This document shows positions 8,510 to 18,099 of a DNA stretch of 64,000 nucleotides, piece after piece. A program made the translations under genes and the position numbers. This DNA is from Paucimonas sp. (GTDB taxonomy: Bacteria; Pseudomonadota; Gammaproteobacteria; Pseudomonadales; Pseudomonadaceae): positions 1-64,000 of the forward strand of contig JAIRVG010000049.1 in the NCBI GenBank assembly GCA_031253995.1, given 5' to 3'. The notes beneath the pieces are model-generated. The model saw only the letters and a list, made by a program, of their open reading frames with translations, had not been told where the DNA came from and did not search any database. Within the stretch, counting starts at the first letter, position 1, and the number at the start of each line of letters is the position of its first letter.

Positions 8510-10267
8510 TCAGTGCGACAACCACGCCCTCCACCCGCCCCACTCACTGATATCCCGCGCCCCCTCCAGCCCATCCCCCTCGCAGATGAACCCGGTCTCC
8601 CAGCGCCCATCACCCAGCTCGACCTTGCCCAGCCCCAACGGTGCCGGGATCTCGCTGAGGAAGGCACCCAGGGCTGCACTGGGCACTTGCCACACTTCCA
8701 CGGCAATGGCCACGCCACCACTGCCGACCCGGACCATCCCCGGTCGCTGCACCGGCCCGCCCGCCAGGGCGTACAGGCGATAACTCGGCGAACTGGAAGT
8801 CGCTTCCAGCAACCTCGCCCCCCGCTGCTTCAACTGCCAGTTGAGCGCCAGCCCGTCCAGATGGGCACCGCACACCACCAGGCGAACCTGGTCATGGCGC
8901 GCCTCGCGGGCCGGCAGCGTCTCGCCCTGGAACGCCGCCGCCAGACTGAGCAGGTACTGGTCGGTGAACGCCCGGCCAAACAGGGTGACACCCCACGGCA
9001 GCCCATTGACCATGCACCCGGCGGGCACGGCAACCGCCGCATAGTCCAGCAGGTTCATGAAGTTGGTGTAGTAACCCAGCTCGGCATTGCACAGCACCGG
9101 TTCCTCGGCCAGTTCGGCCAGGGTCACCGGGCGGCCGATGGTGGGCGTCAATACGCACTCCAGGCCAGCCAGTTGCCGGTCGCACTCCGCCTTCAACTGC
9201 TGCAGACGGTACTGCGCACGGAAGGTATCCACGCCACTGACCTCCGGCGCCTTGGCCAGCACCGCATGGATCACCGGCAACACCGCCTCGGGCTGCCGCC
9301 GCGCCAGCTCGCCGACCACGCTGTAGCGCTCGGCCACCCAGGGCCCGTCGTACAGCAGGCGCGCGGCTTCGAGGAACGGTGACAGGTCGATCTCCACCGC
9401 CTCCCCGCCCAACGCCCGCAGGCGCTCGACCGCCGCGTCGAACAATGCCGGACCTTCCTCACAGCCAAAGAACTCCAGGTCCGCCAGCCTCGGCACCCCG
9501 AAACGGAAGCTGCCGATCCGGCCAAAGGCACTGCCCAGGTTCCAGCCGGCATTGGCCCGGCTGTACTCGTCCCGCGGGTCCTGCGCCGCCAGCAGTTGCA
9601 GCAACTGGCTGGCCTCCCCCGCCGTGGCGGTGAAAGTGGTCACGCAGTCCAGGGTGCGGCACGCCGGCACCACGCCGGCCGTGGACACCAGGCCCTTGCT
9701 GGCCTTGAGTCCGACCAGCCCGTTGAGCGCCGCCGGCACCCGGCCGGACCCGGCGGTATCGGTACCCAGAGCGAAGCTGGCCAGACCCAAGGCCACCGCC
9801 AGCGGCGAGCCGGCGCTGGAGCCGCCCGACGGATAGTCGTCGAGCACGCTGTTGATGCAGGCGCCATAAGGCGAGCGCGTGCCGTTGAGGCCGGTGGCGA
9901 ACTGGTCGAGATTGGTCTTGCCCAGCGGCACCGCGCCCAGCCGGATCAACTGCTCGACCACCGTCGCCGAACGCTCGGGTGTATAGGCGAATGCCGGACA
10001 CGCCGCCGTGGTGGGAATGCCTGCGAGGTCGATATTGTCCTTGATCGCGAACGGCACGCCGTACAGCGGCAGGCTGTCCGGCGACACGCCCTCCAGTGCC
10101 GCCAGGTAAGGCTCCAGTTCATCCACGCTGAGCAGGTGGATGAACAGCTTGTAACGCGGATTCAGTTGCTCTGCCCGTTCGCGCAGCGCCAGGATCAGTT
10201 CCCGTGGCGATTGATCGCCGGCAACGTAGCTCGTACGCAGCGCGTCCAGTTGCAGATTCACCTTCAT
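8510..10267 (-). CDS. atzF: Allophanate hydrolase
   Basis: This 585-residue enzyme hydrolyses allophanate to two ammonia and two CO2, the final step of ATP-dependent urea/guanidine breakdown. The amidase-signature domain fills about the first 450 residues: the catalytic Lys is in FAIKDNIDLAGIPTT, and the Ser-cisSer-Ser part is in DYPSGGSSAGSPLAVALG. A separate C-terminal domain (about 465-585, starting VRLVVCGAHLDGLALN) is typical of full-length AtzF. Its start overlaps the carboxylase stop by 4 bases, showing tight translational coupling. It is the last gene of the guanidine operon. The cytoplasmic location is inferred. Confidence 0.92.
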   Translation of the reverse strand: MKVNLQLDALRTSYVAGDQSPRELILALRERAEQLNPRYKLFIHLLSVDELEPYLAALEGVSPDSLPLYGVPFAIKDNIDLAGIPTTAACPAFAYTPERSATVVEQLIRLGAVPLGKTNLDQFATGLNGTRSPYGACINSVLDDYPSGGSSAGSPLAVALGLASFALGTDTAGSGRVPAALNGLVGLKASKGLVSTAGVVPACRTLDCVTTFTATAGEASQLLQLLAAQDPRDEYSRANAGWNLGSAFGRIGSFRFGVPRLADLEFFGCEEGPALFDAAVERLRALGGEAVEIDLSPFLEAARLLYDGPWVAERYSVVGELARRQPEAVLPVIHAVLAKAPEVSGVDTFRAQYRLQQLKAECDRQLAGLECVLTPTIGRPVTLAELAEEPVLCNAELGYYTNFMNLLDYAAVAVPAGCMVNGLPWGVTLFGRAFTDQYLLSLAAAFQGETLPAREARHDQVRLVVCGAHLDGLALNWQLKQRGARLLEATSSSPSYRLYALAGGPVQRPGMVRVGSGGVAIAVEVWQVPSAALGAFLSEIPAPLGLGKVELGDGRWETGFICEGDGLEGARDISEWGGWRAWLSH

Positions 10268-13200
10268 GCCTCACCTCCTTCCAGCACCACCACCCGTTGT
10301 CCCGCGCGCACCGCCGAACCCGGCTCGACCCGCACCTCCCGCACCACGCCCGCGCAGGGCGCCAGCAACGGGATCTCCATCTTCATCGACTCCAGCACCA
10401 CCAGCGCGTCCCCAGCCTCGACACGTTGGCCAACGCTGACCTGGACCTGCCAGAGATTGCCGGCGATGGCGCTTTCCACGCCGATCTGCCCGGCCGGCAA
10501 CGGCGCGTCCTCGGTGGCCTCCGCCACGGCTTCGGTGGACTCGAAATGAGCCTGGCCCGTCTCGATCCAGCGTTGCCGCTCGGCCGCGAAGGCAGCCTGC
10601 TGGCGCGTACGGAAGGCCTGGATGCCGTCGGCCTCTTCGGCAAGAAATGCCTGGTAGTCCGCCAGCCGCAACTGACTGGGCTCGATCGCCAGCTCGAAGC
10701 GACCCAGCGGGAAATCACGACGGATGCGCTCCAGCTCCCCGGCACTGACCGGGTAGAAGCGGATCTGGTCGAAGAAACGCAGCAACCACGGCTTGCCATC
10801 GAACGCCGCGACCTCGCGGTAGCGGTTCCACATCTGCAGGGTGCGGCCGACGAACTGATAGCCGCCCGGCCCTTCCATGCCATACACGCACATGTAGGCA
10901 CCGCCGATGCCCACGGAGTTTTCCGCGGTCCAGGTGCGCGCCGGGTTGTACTTGGTGGTGACCAGACGATGGCGCGGGTCCAGCGGCGTGGCCACCGGGG
11001 CACCGAGGTAGACATCGCCCAGGCCCATCACCAGGTAGCTGGCGTCGAACACGGTGCGCTGCACTTCGTCGAGGTCCGGCAGGTCGTTGATGCGGCGGAT
11101 GAACTCCAGGTTGCTCGGGCACCAGGGCGCGTCCTTGCGTACCGTGGTCATGTATTTCTCGATGGCCAGCTGGCAGGCCGGGTCATCCCAGGACAGCGGC
11201 AGGTGCACGATGCGGGACGGCACCTGCAGGTCGTCGCTGCTGCACACCTGCTGCCACTCGCCGGCGACGATCTCCAGCAGTTTGCCCAGGGGCAGGCGTT
11301 CCGGCTGGTAATGGACCTGCAGCGAGCGGATCCCCGGGGTCAGGTCGATCACGCCGGGCAGCGCCCGCGCCTCCAGCGCCTGCATCAGGGCATGGCCGCG
11401 GAAACGCAGGACCAGGTCCAGCTCGGCGGCGCCGATCTCCAGCAGCACATGGGTATCCCCCGCCAGCCGGGCGACCAGGCGACGGTCGTCCGTGCCGATA
11501 TCCAGCACCACCGGCGACCGCAGTTCGGCCTCGGCCCGTACCGGCACCGGCTCGTCCAGCAACGCCGCACACGCCAGCTGCCGCGCCATCTCCAGCGAGG
11601 TCGGCAGGAAGCGCACCTTGTCCCCGGCCTTGAGCTGACCCAGTTGCCAGAGGTCGGCCTCGATCACCGTCACCGGGCACACGAAGCCGCCCAGGCTGGG
11701 GCCGTCAGGGCCGAGGATCACCGGCATGTCGCCGGTGAAATCCACCGCGCCGATGGCGTAGGGGTTGTCGTGGATGTTCGAGGGGTGCAGCCCGGCCTCG
11801 CCACCGTCGGCGCGGACCCACTCGGGTTTCGGGCCGATCAGGCGCACGCCGGTGCGGCTGGAGTTGAAGTGCACCTCCCAGTCGGTGGCGAAGAAGGTGC
11901 CCATGTAGTCCTCGGTGAAATACTCCGGCGCGCCATGGGGCCCGTAGATCACCCGGATCAGGCGCGTCGCGGCCAGGGCCGGCTGCTCAGGCAGCACGTC
12001 ACCGGCATGCCCGTCGGTCAGCGGCGCCAGGTGCAGCACATCCCCCGCCCGCAGCGCACGACCGCCATGCCCGCCGAACTGGCCGAGCATGAAGGTGCTC
12101 TGGCTGCCCAGGTACTCCGGCACCTGGATGCCGCCGCGCACGCAAAGGTAGGCCCGGGCACCCGCGCCGGCGATGCTGCCCAGGGCGACGAGGCTGCCGG
12201 CCTGGACCCGCACGCTGGTGTTCATGGCGATGGCCTCGCCGTCCAGGGTCACCGGCAGCGTCGCGCCGGTCACGGCGATCACCGCGTCGGTGTTGAAGCG
12301 CAGGGTCGGCCCGTTCATGGTCACTTCCAGCCCCGCAGCCCCCTGCGGGTTGCCCAACAGCAAGTTGCCCAGGCGCAGGGCGCGACTGTCCATCGGACCG
12401 GACGGCGGCACGCCCACTGCCCAGTAGCCGAGGCGGCCAGGGTAGTCCTGGACGCTGGTCTGGGTGCCGCCAGCGATGACTTCGAAGGTCTCGGCGCGAT
12501 AGGCCAAGCCTTCCAGGCAGCGGGTCCAGGGCTGGCCGCTGGCGAAGGGGGTAGCGTCGAGGATCTGTCGCAGGTAGTCGCGGTTGGTCTCCACGCCGTA
12601 GACCTGGCTGTCGCCCAGGGCACGGTGCAGGCCCTGGCGCGCCTGCTCGCGGTCCTCGGCCCAGGCGATCACCTTGGCGATCATCGGGTCGAAGTACGGC
12701 GGGATTTCGCAGCCGGCACTGACCCAGGTATCGATGCGCAGCGCCTGGCCATCGGCCTCGGGGAAGTGCACGGCAGTGAGCAGGCCGGGGCTGGGCTGGA
12801 AGTCCTTGCCCGGATCTTCCGCGTAGAGCCGCGCCTGCACGGCATGCCCACTCGGTTTCAGGCTCTCGGCCAGTCGAGCCAGCGGCGGCAGGTCGCCGGC
12901 CGCCAGCTCGATCATCCAGCGCACCAGGTCCACGCCCCACACCTGCTCGGTAACCCCGTGCTCGACCTGCAGACGGGTATTCACTTCGAGGAAATAGAAA
13001 CGCCCGGCGTCGCTGTCGTAGACGAACTCCACGGTGCCCGCGCTGCGATAGGAAACGGCCCGGGCCAGGCGGATCGCCGCTTCGCAGAGCGCCTCGGCCA
13101 TGCCCTCTGGCAGGTTTGGCGCCGGGGTTTCCTCCAGCACTTTCTGGTTGCGCCGCTGCACCGAGCAATCGCGCACGCCCAGGGCCAGGACCTCGCCCGC

Positions 13201-13848
13201 GCCATCGCCGAACACCTGCACCTCAAGGTGACGGGCGCGCTCGATGTACTTCTCGATGAACACGCCGGCATCGCTGAAGTTGTTCTGCCCGAGGCGTTTC
13301 ACCGCCTCGAAGGCGTCTGCCAGTTCCGCCGCCGAGCGGCACACGCGCATGCCGATGCCGCCACCGCCTGCGGTGCTTTTCAGCATCACCGGGTAGCCGA
13401 CGGTGGTGGCGGCGCCCAGGGCGTCGGCGAGGCTGTCCAGCAGGTCGGTGCCTTCCAGCAGCGGCAGGCCCTGCTGCCGCGCCAGATCACGGGCGGTGTG
13501 CTTGAGGCCGAACAGGCGCAGTTGCTCCGGCGTCGGCCCGACGAACACCAGCCCGGCGGCTTCGCAGGCTTCGGCGAAGGCGGCGTTCTCGGACAGGAAG
13601 CCATAGCCCGGATGGATGGCCTGGGCGCCGCTGTCGCGGGCTGCGGCGAGGATCTTGTCGACAGCCAGGTAGGTGCCGGCGGCGGCGCCCTCCCCCAGGC
13701 TGATGGCCTGGTCGGCTTCGACGATATGGCGACTGGCGAGGTCGGCCTCGGAATACACCGCGACACCCTCGACCTTCAGCGCGCGCAGGGTGCGCAGGAT
13801 GCGGCAGGCAATGGCGCCACGGTTGGCGATCAGCAGTTTCTCGAACAT
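10264..13848 (-). CDS. Biotin-dependent guanidine carboxylase (urea carboxylase family)
   Basis: The 1,194-residue protein has three parts: a biotin carboxylase of about 450 residues (MFEKLLIANRGAIACRILR; ATP-grasp TAGGGGIGMR; EVNTRLQVEHGVTE), a central carboxyltransferase of KipI/KipA type (about 460-1110), and a C-terminal biotinyl domain with the modified Lys1156 in LESMKMEI. The family is annotated urea carboxylase. Members behind a guanidine riboswitch and next to DUF1989 pairs have been shown to prefer guanidine, giving carboxyguanidine. That preference is inferred here from context. A 31-codon ORF and 73 bases separate it from the deiminase genes. Confidence 0.9.
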   Translation of the reverse strand: MFEKLLIANRGAIACRILRTLRALKVEGVAVYSEADLASRHIVEADQAISLGEGAAAGTYLAVDKILAAARDSGAQAIHPGYGFLSENAAFAEACEAAGLVFVGPTPEQLRLFGLKHTARDLARQQGLPLLEGTDLLDSLADALGAATTVGYPVMLKSTAGGGGIGMRVCRSAAELADAFEAVKRLGQNNFSDAGVFIEKYIERARHLEVQVFGDGAGEVLALGVRDCSVQRRNQKVLEETPAPNLPEGMAEALCEAAIRLARAVSYRSAGTVEFVYDSDAGRFYFLEVNTRLQVEHGVTEQVWGVDLVRWMIELAAGDLPPLARLAESLKPSGHAVQARLYAEDPGKDFQPSPGLLTAVHFPEADGQALRIDTWVSAGCEIPPYFDPMIAKVIAWAEDREQARQGLHRALGDSQVYGVETNRDYLRQILDATPFASGQPWTRCLEGLAYRAETFEVIAGGTQTSVQDYPGRLGYWAVGVPPSGPMDSRALRLGNLLLGNPQGAAGLEVTMNGPTLRFNTDAVIAVTGATLPVTLDGEAIAMNTSVRVQAGSLVALGSIAGAGARAYLCVRGGIQVPEYLGSQSTFMLGQFGGHGGRALRAGDVLHLAPLTDGHAGDVLPEQPALAATRLIRVIYGPHGAPEYFTEDYMGTFFATDWEVHFNSSRTGVRLIGPKPEWVRADGGEAGLHPSNIHDNPYAIGAVDFTGDMPVILGPDGPSLGGFVCPVTVIEADLWQLGQLKAGDKVRFLPTSLEMARQLACAALLDEPVPVRAEAELRSPVVLDIGTDDRRLVARLAGDTHVLLEIGAAELDLVLRFRGHALMQALEARALPGVIDLTPGIRSLQVHYQPERLPLGKLLEIVAGEWQQVCSSDDLQVPSRIVHLPLSWDDPACQLAIEKYMTTVRKDAPWCPSNLEFIRRINDLPDLDEVQRTVFDASYLVMGLGDVYLGAPVATPLDPRHRLVTTKYNPARTWTAENSVGIGGAYMCVYGMEGPGGYQFVGRTLQMWNRYREVAAFDGKPWLLRFFDQIRFYPVSAGELERIRRDFPLGRFELAIEPSQLRLADYQAFLAEEADGIQAFRTRQQAAFAAERQRWIETGQAHFESTEAVAEATEDAPLPAGQIGVESAIAGNLWQVQVSVGQRVEAGDALVVLESMKMEIPLLAPCAGVVREVRVEPGSAVRAGQRVVVLEGGEA

Positions 13849-13921
13849 GACAACGTCCCCGAAGGGGTTGCGGGCCGTCCCGCAGTTGTAAGGAGGTCCT
13901 GGGGTCGTCCCCGGACGGCAA

Positions 13922-14017
13922 TCAGGAGTGCTTGTCGGTCTTCAATTGCCCGAAACGGGCCTGGCAGGCGGTGAACAGGCATTGGCGCATGTGGCGCCAC
14001 AGGGTTCTCAGTTCCAT
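13922..14017 (-). CDS. Possible 31-residue coupled small protein
   Basis: A short frame ([22 protein letters not shown], ending TDKHS) starts inside the last codons of the DUF1989 gene, overlapping it by 10 bases. GGAG lies 8 bases before its ATG, an ideal ribosome site, although that GGAG is also within the upstream coding sequence. It ends 73 bases before the carboxylase. It has two cysteines and a basic amphipathic stretch. It could be a real small protein or a coupling device. I know of no named family. Confidence 0.4.
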   Translation of the reverse strand: MELRTLWRHMRQCLFTACQARFGQLKTDKHS

Positions 14018-14637
14018 ACCAGCAGCTCCGCCGGGGTCGGGTTGTAGCCGTTGCAGGGGTTGTTCAGTTGCGGGCAGTTGGAGATCAGCACGATCACGTC
14101 CATGTGCGCCTTCAACTGCACGTACTTGCCCGCGCCGGAAATGCCGTCCTCGAAGGTCAGGCCGCCTTCCGGGGTGACCGGCACGTTCATGAAGAAGTTG
14201 ATGTTGGGACTGATGTCGCGCTTGCCCAGGCGACCATCGTGGCAGCAGGCGCGCAGGTAGTTGTCGCGGCAGCTGTGCATGTGGCGCTTGTCCAGGGCGT
14301 AGCGCACCGTGTTGCTTTCCTGGGCGCAGGCGCCGCCGAGGGTGTCGTGGCGGCCGCAGTTGTCCTCGACGATGGTCAGCATCGGCCGCCCGAGGTTGGA
14401 ATACAGCACGCTGCCGACGCCCAGGTAGACATTGCCCTGGCGCCGCAGGGTGCGCTGCACGTCATAGCGCTCACGGGGGTTGGCGGCGCTGTAGAACAGC
14501 GTGTCGATGGCCTGGTTGCCTTGCAGGTCGAGGATGCGCAGGGTCTGCCCGGCCTTGACCTCGGTGAGCCAGGGCTCGCCGGCGGGAATGGTGGCGCGGT
14601 ACACCGCGGTGTCTGCTTGCAGGTGAGAGGTGGTCAT
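14008..14637 (-). CDS. Carboxyguanidine deiminase subunit, shorter DUF1989 protein
   Basis: This 209-residue DUF1989 protein is commonly labelled urea carboxylase-associated protein 1. With its larger partner it forms the deiminase that turns carboxyguanidine into allophanate in guanidine operons (CgdA/CgdB). Which letter applies to this copy I cannot say. Recognisable parts are [33 protein letters not shown] with conserved Cys and Glu, and [12 protein letters not shown]. The gap from the larger subunit gene is 10 bases. Cytoplasmic; the reaction is taken from family studies. Confidence 0.87.
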   Translation of the reverse strand: MTTSHLQADTAVYRATIPAGEPWLTEVKAGQTLRILDLQGNQAIDTLFYSAANPRERYDVQRTLRRQGNVYLGVGSVLYSNLGRPMLTIVEDNCGRHDTLGGACAQESNTVRYALDKRHMHSCRDNYLRACCHDGRLGKRDISPNINFFMNVPVTPEGGLTFEDGISGAGKYVQLKAHMDVIVLISNCPQLNNPCNGYNPTPAELLVWN

Positions 14638-14647
14638 CGCTGGGTCC

Positions 14648-15361
14648 TCAGGCGAACAGCCGCTGGGTGTTGAGGAAGCCGCGCTCGTTTTCCGGGCGCG
14701 AGGTACGGCAGGCCTCGGCGACGCTGGCGTCGGCCTCGGCGAAGGTCAGTTGCACGGGTTTCGGCGCGTAGTCCGGGGCCGGGTCCATCGGATGCTGCAG
14801 CGCGGTGACGATGAACAGGGTGTCCATCGGCGCGTACAGGTCGATGCTGTTGCCTGCACTGGAATTGCCCTCGACGAAGCGCAGCGCGCCGTCGGCGGCG
14901 ACATCGACACGGCTGAAGAGGTTGAGCGGCATGCTCAGGTCGGACAGCCCCAGGCCCCACTTGCCCATCTCCACCAGCAGGTTGTCGTGGCCGTTGCGAT
15001 GGAAGCCGTTGCGCAGCTCCTGGTAGCGGCCGATGCCGTATTTTTCCGCGACTTCGGCGGCGTCGAGCACGCCGCCGATGCTGTCGCTCCAGCCACAGCT
15101 GTCATGGGTGATGGCGGCCAGCACCCGGCCCATGTCCGAGTACAGGCAGTGGCCGGCGGTGAGCTTGGCGGTGTGCTGGCACTTGAGGCTGTCCGGCAGG
15201 TTGAGGCGCTCGCTCTTTTCATGGGCGTTGAACAGCATCAGGCTGACGTTGGCGCCGCCCTCCACGTCGGTGAAGCGCACCAGTTGCCCGCGCTTGAGGA
15301 CGAAGGACAGGTGGCCGCCGCCGGGCAGCAGTTCCTCGGCGAAAGGATGGGTGTGGGTCAT
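14648..15361 (-). CDS. Carboxyguanidine deiminase subunit, longer DUF1989 protein
   Basis: A 237-residue DUF1989 protein, the larger partner of the pair. The start at 15361 ([16 protein letters not shown]) overlaps the ATPase stop by 4 bases and is preferred over an open extension further upstream that lies inside the ATPase gene in another frame. Characteristic segments: [40 protein letters not shown], and [19 protein letters not shown]. It works with the shorter subunit on carboxyguanidine. Its place between transporter and carboxylase genes fits import followed by breakdown. Confidence 0.87.
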   Translation of the reverse strand: MTHTHPFAEELLPGGGHLSFVLKRGQLVRFTDVEGGANVSLMLFNAHEKSERLNLPDSLKCQHTAKLTAGHCLYSDMGRVLAAITHDSCGWSDSIGGVLDAAEVAEKYGIGRYQELRNGFHRNGHDNLLVEMGKWGLGLSDLSMPLNLFSRVDVAADGALRFVEGNSSAGNSIDLYAPMDTLFIVTALQHPMDPAPDYAPKPVQLTFAEADASVAEACRTSRPENERGFLNTQRLFA

Positions 15362-16140
15362 GGTCGACCTCCGGAGTGCGATTGAAGAAGCTCGGGCGCG
15401 CAGGCCCGGGCCGTGAGTCGTTTGCCGTTGAGCGGCAGGTCGTAGGTGACGCGGGAGCCGAACGCCGTCGGGGCGTGGGGGTCGTGGCGGACCTTGTCGA
15501 AGACCAGCAGGCGGGTGCCGAGGCTGAAGCCCTCGCTGAGGTCGTGGGTGACCATGAACACGGTCACCCCGGTTTCGCGCCACAGCTCCCGGAGCAAGGC
15601 GTGCATATCCTTGCGGATGCCGGGGTCGAGAGCGCCGAAAGGCTCGTCGAGCAGCAGCACCCTGGGCTTCATGATCAGCGCCTGGGCGATGGCCAGGCGC
15701 TGCTGCATGCCGCCGGAGAGCTGGCTGGGGTATTTGTTCACGGCGTGGGCCAGGCCGACCTTGGCCAGCAGCGCCGCGGCCTGCTCCCGGGCCTCGCGTT
15801 TGTCGCGGCCGAACAGGCGCCCCAACAGCGGCGCACGGGGCAGCTCAAGGCCGAGGGCGACGTTGTCCAGCACGCTCAAATGGGGAAAGACCGAATAGCG
15901 CTGGAACACCACGCCCCGGTCCGGGTCGGGCTCGCCGGAGAGTGGCTGGCCGCCCAGCAGGATCTGCCCGCGGCTTGGCCGTTCCTGGCCCAGCAGCAGG
16001 CGCAGGAAGGTCGACTTGCCGCAGCCCGAGGCACCGACCATGGTGCAGAACTCGCCTTCGGCGATGCTCAGGTCGAGGCCTTCGAGCACCACGTGCCCGT
16101 CGTATTCCTGCCAGACGTTCTTGACCTGGATAAAGCTCAT
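15358..16140 (-). CDS. ABC transporter ATPase, guanidine import
   Basis: This 260-residue ATPase belongs to the nitrate/sulfonate/taurine (SsuB/TauB-like) group. Walker A is GASGCGKST at about residues 36-44, the signature is LSGGMQQR, Walker B is RVLLLDEPFGALD, and the switch His is in FMVTHDLSEG. The start ATG at 16140 overlaps the permease stop by 4 bases. With the permease and binding protein it forms a complete importer. In riboswitch-led operons of this kind the presumed cargo is guanidine or a related nitrogen compound; this is inference. Confidence 0.88.
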   Translation of the reverse strand: MSFIQVKNVWQEYDGHVVLEGLDLSIAEGEFCTMVGASGCGKSTFLRLLLGQERPSRGQILLGGQPLSGEPDPDRGVVFQRYSVFPHLSVLDNVALGLELPRAPLLGRLFGRDKREAREQAAALLAKVGLAHAVNKYPSQLSGGMQQRLAIAQALIMKPRVLLLDEPFGALDPGIRKDMHALLRELWRETGVTVFMVTHDLSEGFSLGTRLLVFDKVRHDPHAPTAFGSRVTYDLPLNGKRLTARACAPELLQSHSGGRP

Positions 16141-16952
16141 GCCCGTGCCCCCTCGTACCAGGGGAAGGCGCGCCGGGCCAGGGTCTTCAGCAGCCAGTCG
16201 GTGAGCCAGGCGAGCAAGGTGATCCACACCACGTAGGGCAGGATCACGTCCATCGCCAGGTAGCGGCGCACCAGGAAGATCCGGTAGCCGAGGCCATCTT
16301 CCGAGGCGATGGCCTCCGCCGCGATCAGGAACAGCCAGGCCGAGCCCAGCACCAGGCGCAGGGCGATCAGCAGGCGCGGCAGCAACTGCGGCAGGATCAC
16401 CCGCAGGATCAGGGTCCAGGTGCTGGCGCCGAGGGTCTGCGCCTTGATCAGCAGCTCGGCGGGGATTTCCCGGGCGCGCTGTTCCAGGTCGCGGGCCAGC
16501 ACCGGGGTGATGCCGATGACGATCAGCATCACCTTGGACAGCTCGCCAAGGCCGAAGACGATGAACAGGATCGGCAGTATCGCCAGCGGCGGGATCATCG
16601 ATAGCACCACCAGTAGCGGCGACAGTGGCGCCCCGAGCACCGGCACGGTGCCGGCGGCGATGCCCAGGCACAGGCCGAGGCCGGCGCTGATCGCCAGCCC
16701 GGCGCCGAGGCGCTGCAGGCTGGACGCGGTGTCTTGCCACAGCAGGTAGTTGCCGCTGCGCTTGTCCTCCACCAGGGCCATGCGCTGCACCGCCGCGCCC
16801 ATCTGCGCGGCGCCGGGCAGCAGCTTGTCGTTGGGGTTGTCGGCCAGCCGCTGCGCCGAGCCGAGGAAATAGGCACAGAGCACCAGGGCGAACGGCAGGA
16901 TCATCAGCAGCAGCCGCGAAGGCCGGTCGGGATGACGGTTGATCAGGCGCAT
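16137..16952 (-). CDS. ABC transporter permease, guanidine import
   Basis: A 271-residue inner-membrane protein of the BPD_transp_1 type with about six spans (LLLMILPFALVLCAYFLG near the N-terminus, LVLGSAWLFLIAAEAIAS later) and the EAA-like loop around LIKAQTLGASTWTLILRVILPQ that contacts the ATPase. I chose the ATG at 16952 because GAGGGA lies 6 bases before it; a GTG 18 bases upstream is in the same frame. It lies between the binding protein gene and the ATPase gene. Confidence 0.87.
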   Translation of the reverse strand: MRLINRHPDRPSRLLLMILPFALVLCAYFLGSAQRLADNPNDKLLPGAAQMGAAVQRMALVEDKRSGNYLLWQDTASSLQRLGAGLAISAGLGLCLGIAAGTVPVLGAPLSPLLVVLSMIPPLAILPILFIVFGLGELSKVMLIVIGITPVLARDLEQRAREIPAELLIKAQTLGASTWTLILRVILPQLLPRLLIALRLVLGSAWLFLIAAEAIASEDGLGYRIFLVRRYLAMDVILPYVVWITLLAWLTDWLLKTLARRAFPWYEGARA

Positions 16953-16966
16953 GGTGTGTCCCTCGC

Positions 16967-18034
16967 TCACAGCGAACCGTCGACGGCCATCTGCAGGTAC
17001 GTCGGATCGAAGCGCAGCTTGAGGTTGGCGCGGTCGCCGACGATCACCTGGTTGGCGAAGCTCATGCCCACCGCCTTGCTGTCCTTGGCGCCCTCGCCCA
17101 ACAGGCCGTGGTCGAAGGAAAAGGCGGCGACCTTGTCCATGGTCTTCGGCAGCTCGGCGCTGTTGACGAAGGTCAGCGCGGCTTGCGGCGTGTCGAACAG
17201 GTAGGTGGTGGAAAGCTGGCCCTCGAAGCCGTCGAGATCGGTACCGGAGGCCTTGGCCATGTGCTCCACGGCGGCCTGGCGCTGCGGCGAACTGCCGGCC
17301 AGCAGCGCCATCACCTCGTACCAGGCGCCGGTCAGGGCCTTGCCCAGGGCCGGGTTGTCCTTGAGGGTCTGCGTGTTGACCACCATCAGGTCGAGGATCT
17401 CGCCGGGGATGCGGCTGGAGTCGAATACCTGGGTGACGCCCGGCTTGTTCTTCACCTCTTCCAGCATCGGGTTCCAGGTGGTCACCGCCTGCACGTCGGC
17501 AGTGTCGAAGGCCGCGGCGATATCGGCATCGGAGGTGTTGACCACCTTCAGGTCCCGCTCCTGCAGTCCCGCTGAATCCAGGGCCCGGGCCAGCAGGTAG
17601 TGGGAGACCGAGAGCTCGACCAGGTTGACGTTCATGCCCTTGAGGTCCTTGACCGTCTTGCCGTTGCCCTTGAGCACCACGCCATCGTTGCCGTTGGAGA
17701 AGTCGCCGACGATCAGCGCCGTGCTATCGACGCCGCCGGCGGCCGGGATGGTCAGGGCGTCCATGTTGGTCATCGCGCAGCCGTCGAACTGGCCGGCGGT
17801 GTACTGGTTGATCGACTCGACGTAATCGTTGACCTGGGTGAGCTTGATATGGATGCCGTACTTGCTCGCCCATTTGTCGACGATGCCTTCGGCTGCGGCG
17901 TATTCCCACGGCATCCAGCCGGCGTAGATGGTCCAGCAGACGTCGAAATCGGTCTTGGCCGCGGCTTTCGAAGGGGGGCTGGCCAGCAGGACGAGGCCTG
18001 CGGCGAAGAAGGCGGAAAGCAGGGACTTTCGCAT
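16967..18034 (-). CDS. ABC transporter substrate-binding protein, guanidine import
   Basis: The 355-residue protein begins with a signal peptide (MRKSLLSAFFAAGLVLLASP, cleavage near AAAK) and continues as a periplasmic-binding fold of the nitrate/taurine type (CWTIYAGWMPWEYAAAEGIVDKWASKYG). It is the first gene after the guanidine-I riboswitch. TGGAGT precedes the ATG by 6 bases. It is often annotated as a putative urea ABC transporter binding protein. The riboswitch argues that guanidine or a guanidine-bearing molecule is the ligand, but I cannot confirm this from sequence. Confidence 0.87.
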   Translation of the reverse strand: MRKSLLSAFFAAGLVLLASPPSKAAAKTDFDVCWTIYAGWMPWEYAAAEGIVDKWASKYGIHIKLTQVNDYVESINQYTAGQFDGCAMTNMDALTIPAAGGVDSTALIVGDFSNGNDGVVLKGNGKTVKDLKGMNVNLVELSVSHYLLARALDSAGLQERDLKVVNTSDADIAAAFDTADVQAVTTWNPMLEEVKNKPGVTQVFDSSRIPGEILDLMVVNTQTLKDNPALGKALTGAWYEVMALLAGSSPQRQAAVEHMAKASGTDLDGFEGQLSTTYLFDTPQAALTFVNSAELPKTMDKVAAFSFDHGLLGEGAKDSKAVGMSFANQVIVGDRANLKLRFDPTYLQMAVDGSL

Positions 18035-18099
18035 GGAGTGACTCCAGTAGACGGTGGGCGGACCAGGAGCAGCACGACGCTCATTGCTAGTGAGCGGTC

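Noticed and set aside
10204..13974. Very long plus-strand open frame of over 1,200 codons
   Set aside because: It is antisense to the carboxylase and allophanate hydrolase genes, is rich in Arg, Gly, Gln and His with no domains, and arises from high G+C codon bias.
14648..15583. N-terminally extended DUF1989 frame
   Set aside because: The first 74 residues lie inside the ATPase gene and do not resemble the family; the ATG at 15361 gives the normal length.
15358..16740. Long frame joining permease-antisense codons to the ATPase
   Set aside because: The ATPase begins at the ATG at 16140, where MSFIQVKNVW starts and the 4-base overlap with the permease stop fits; the upstream part is out of frame with the permease.
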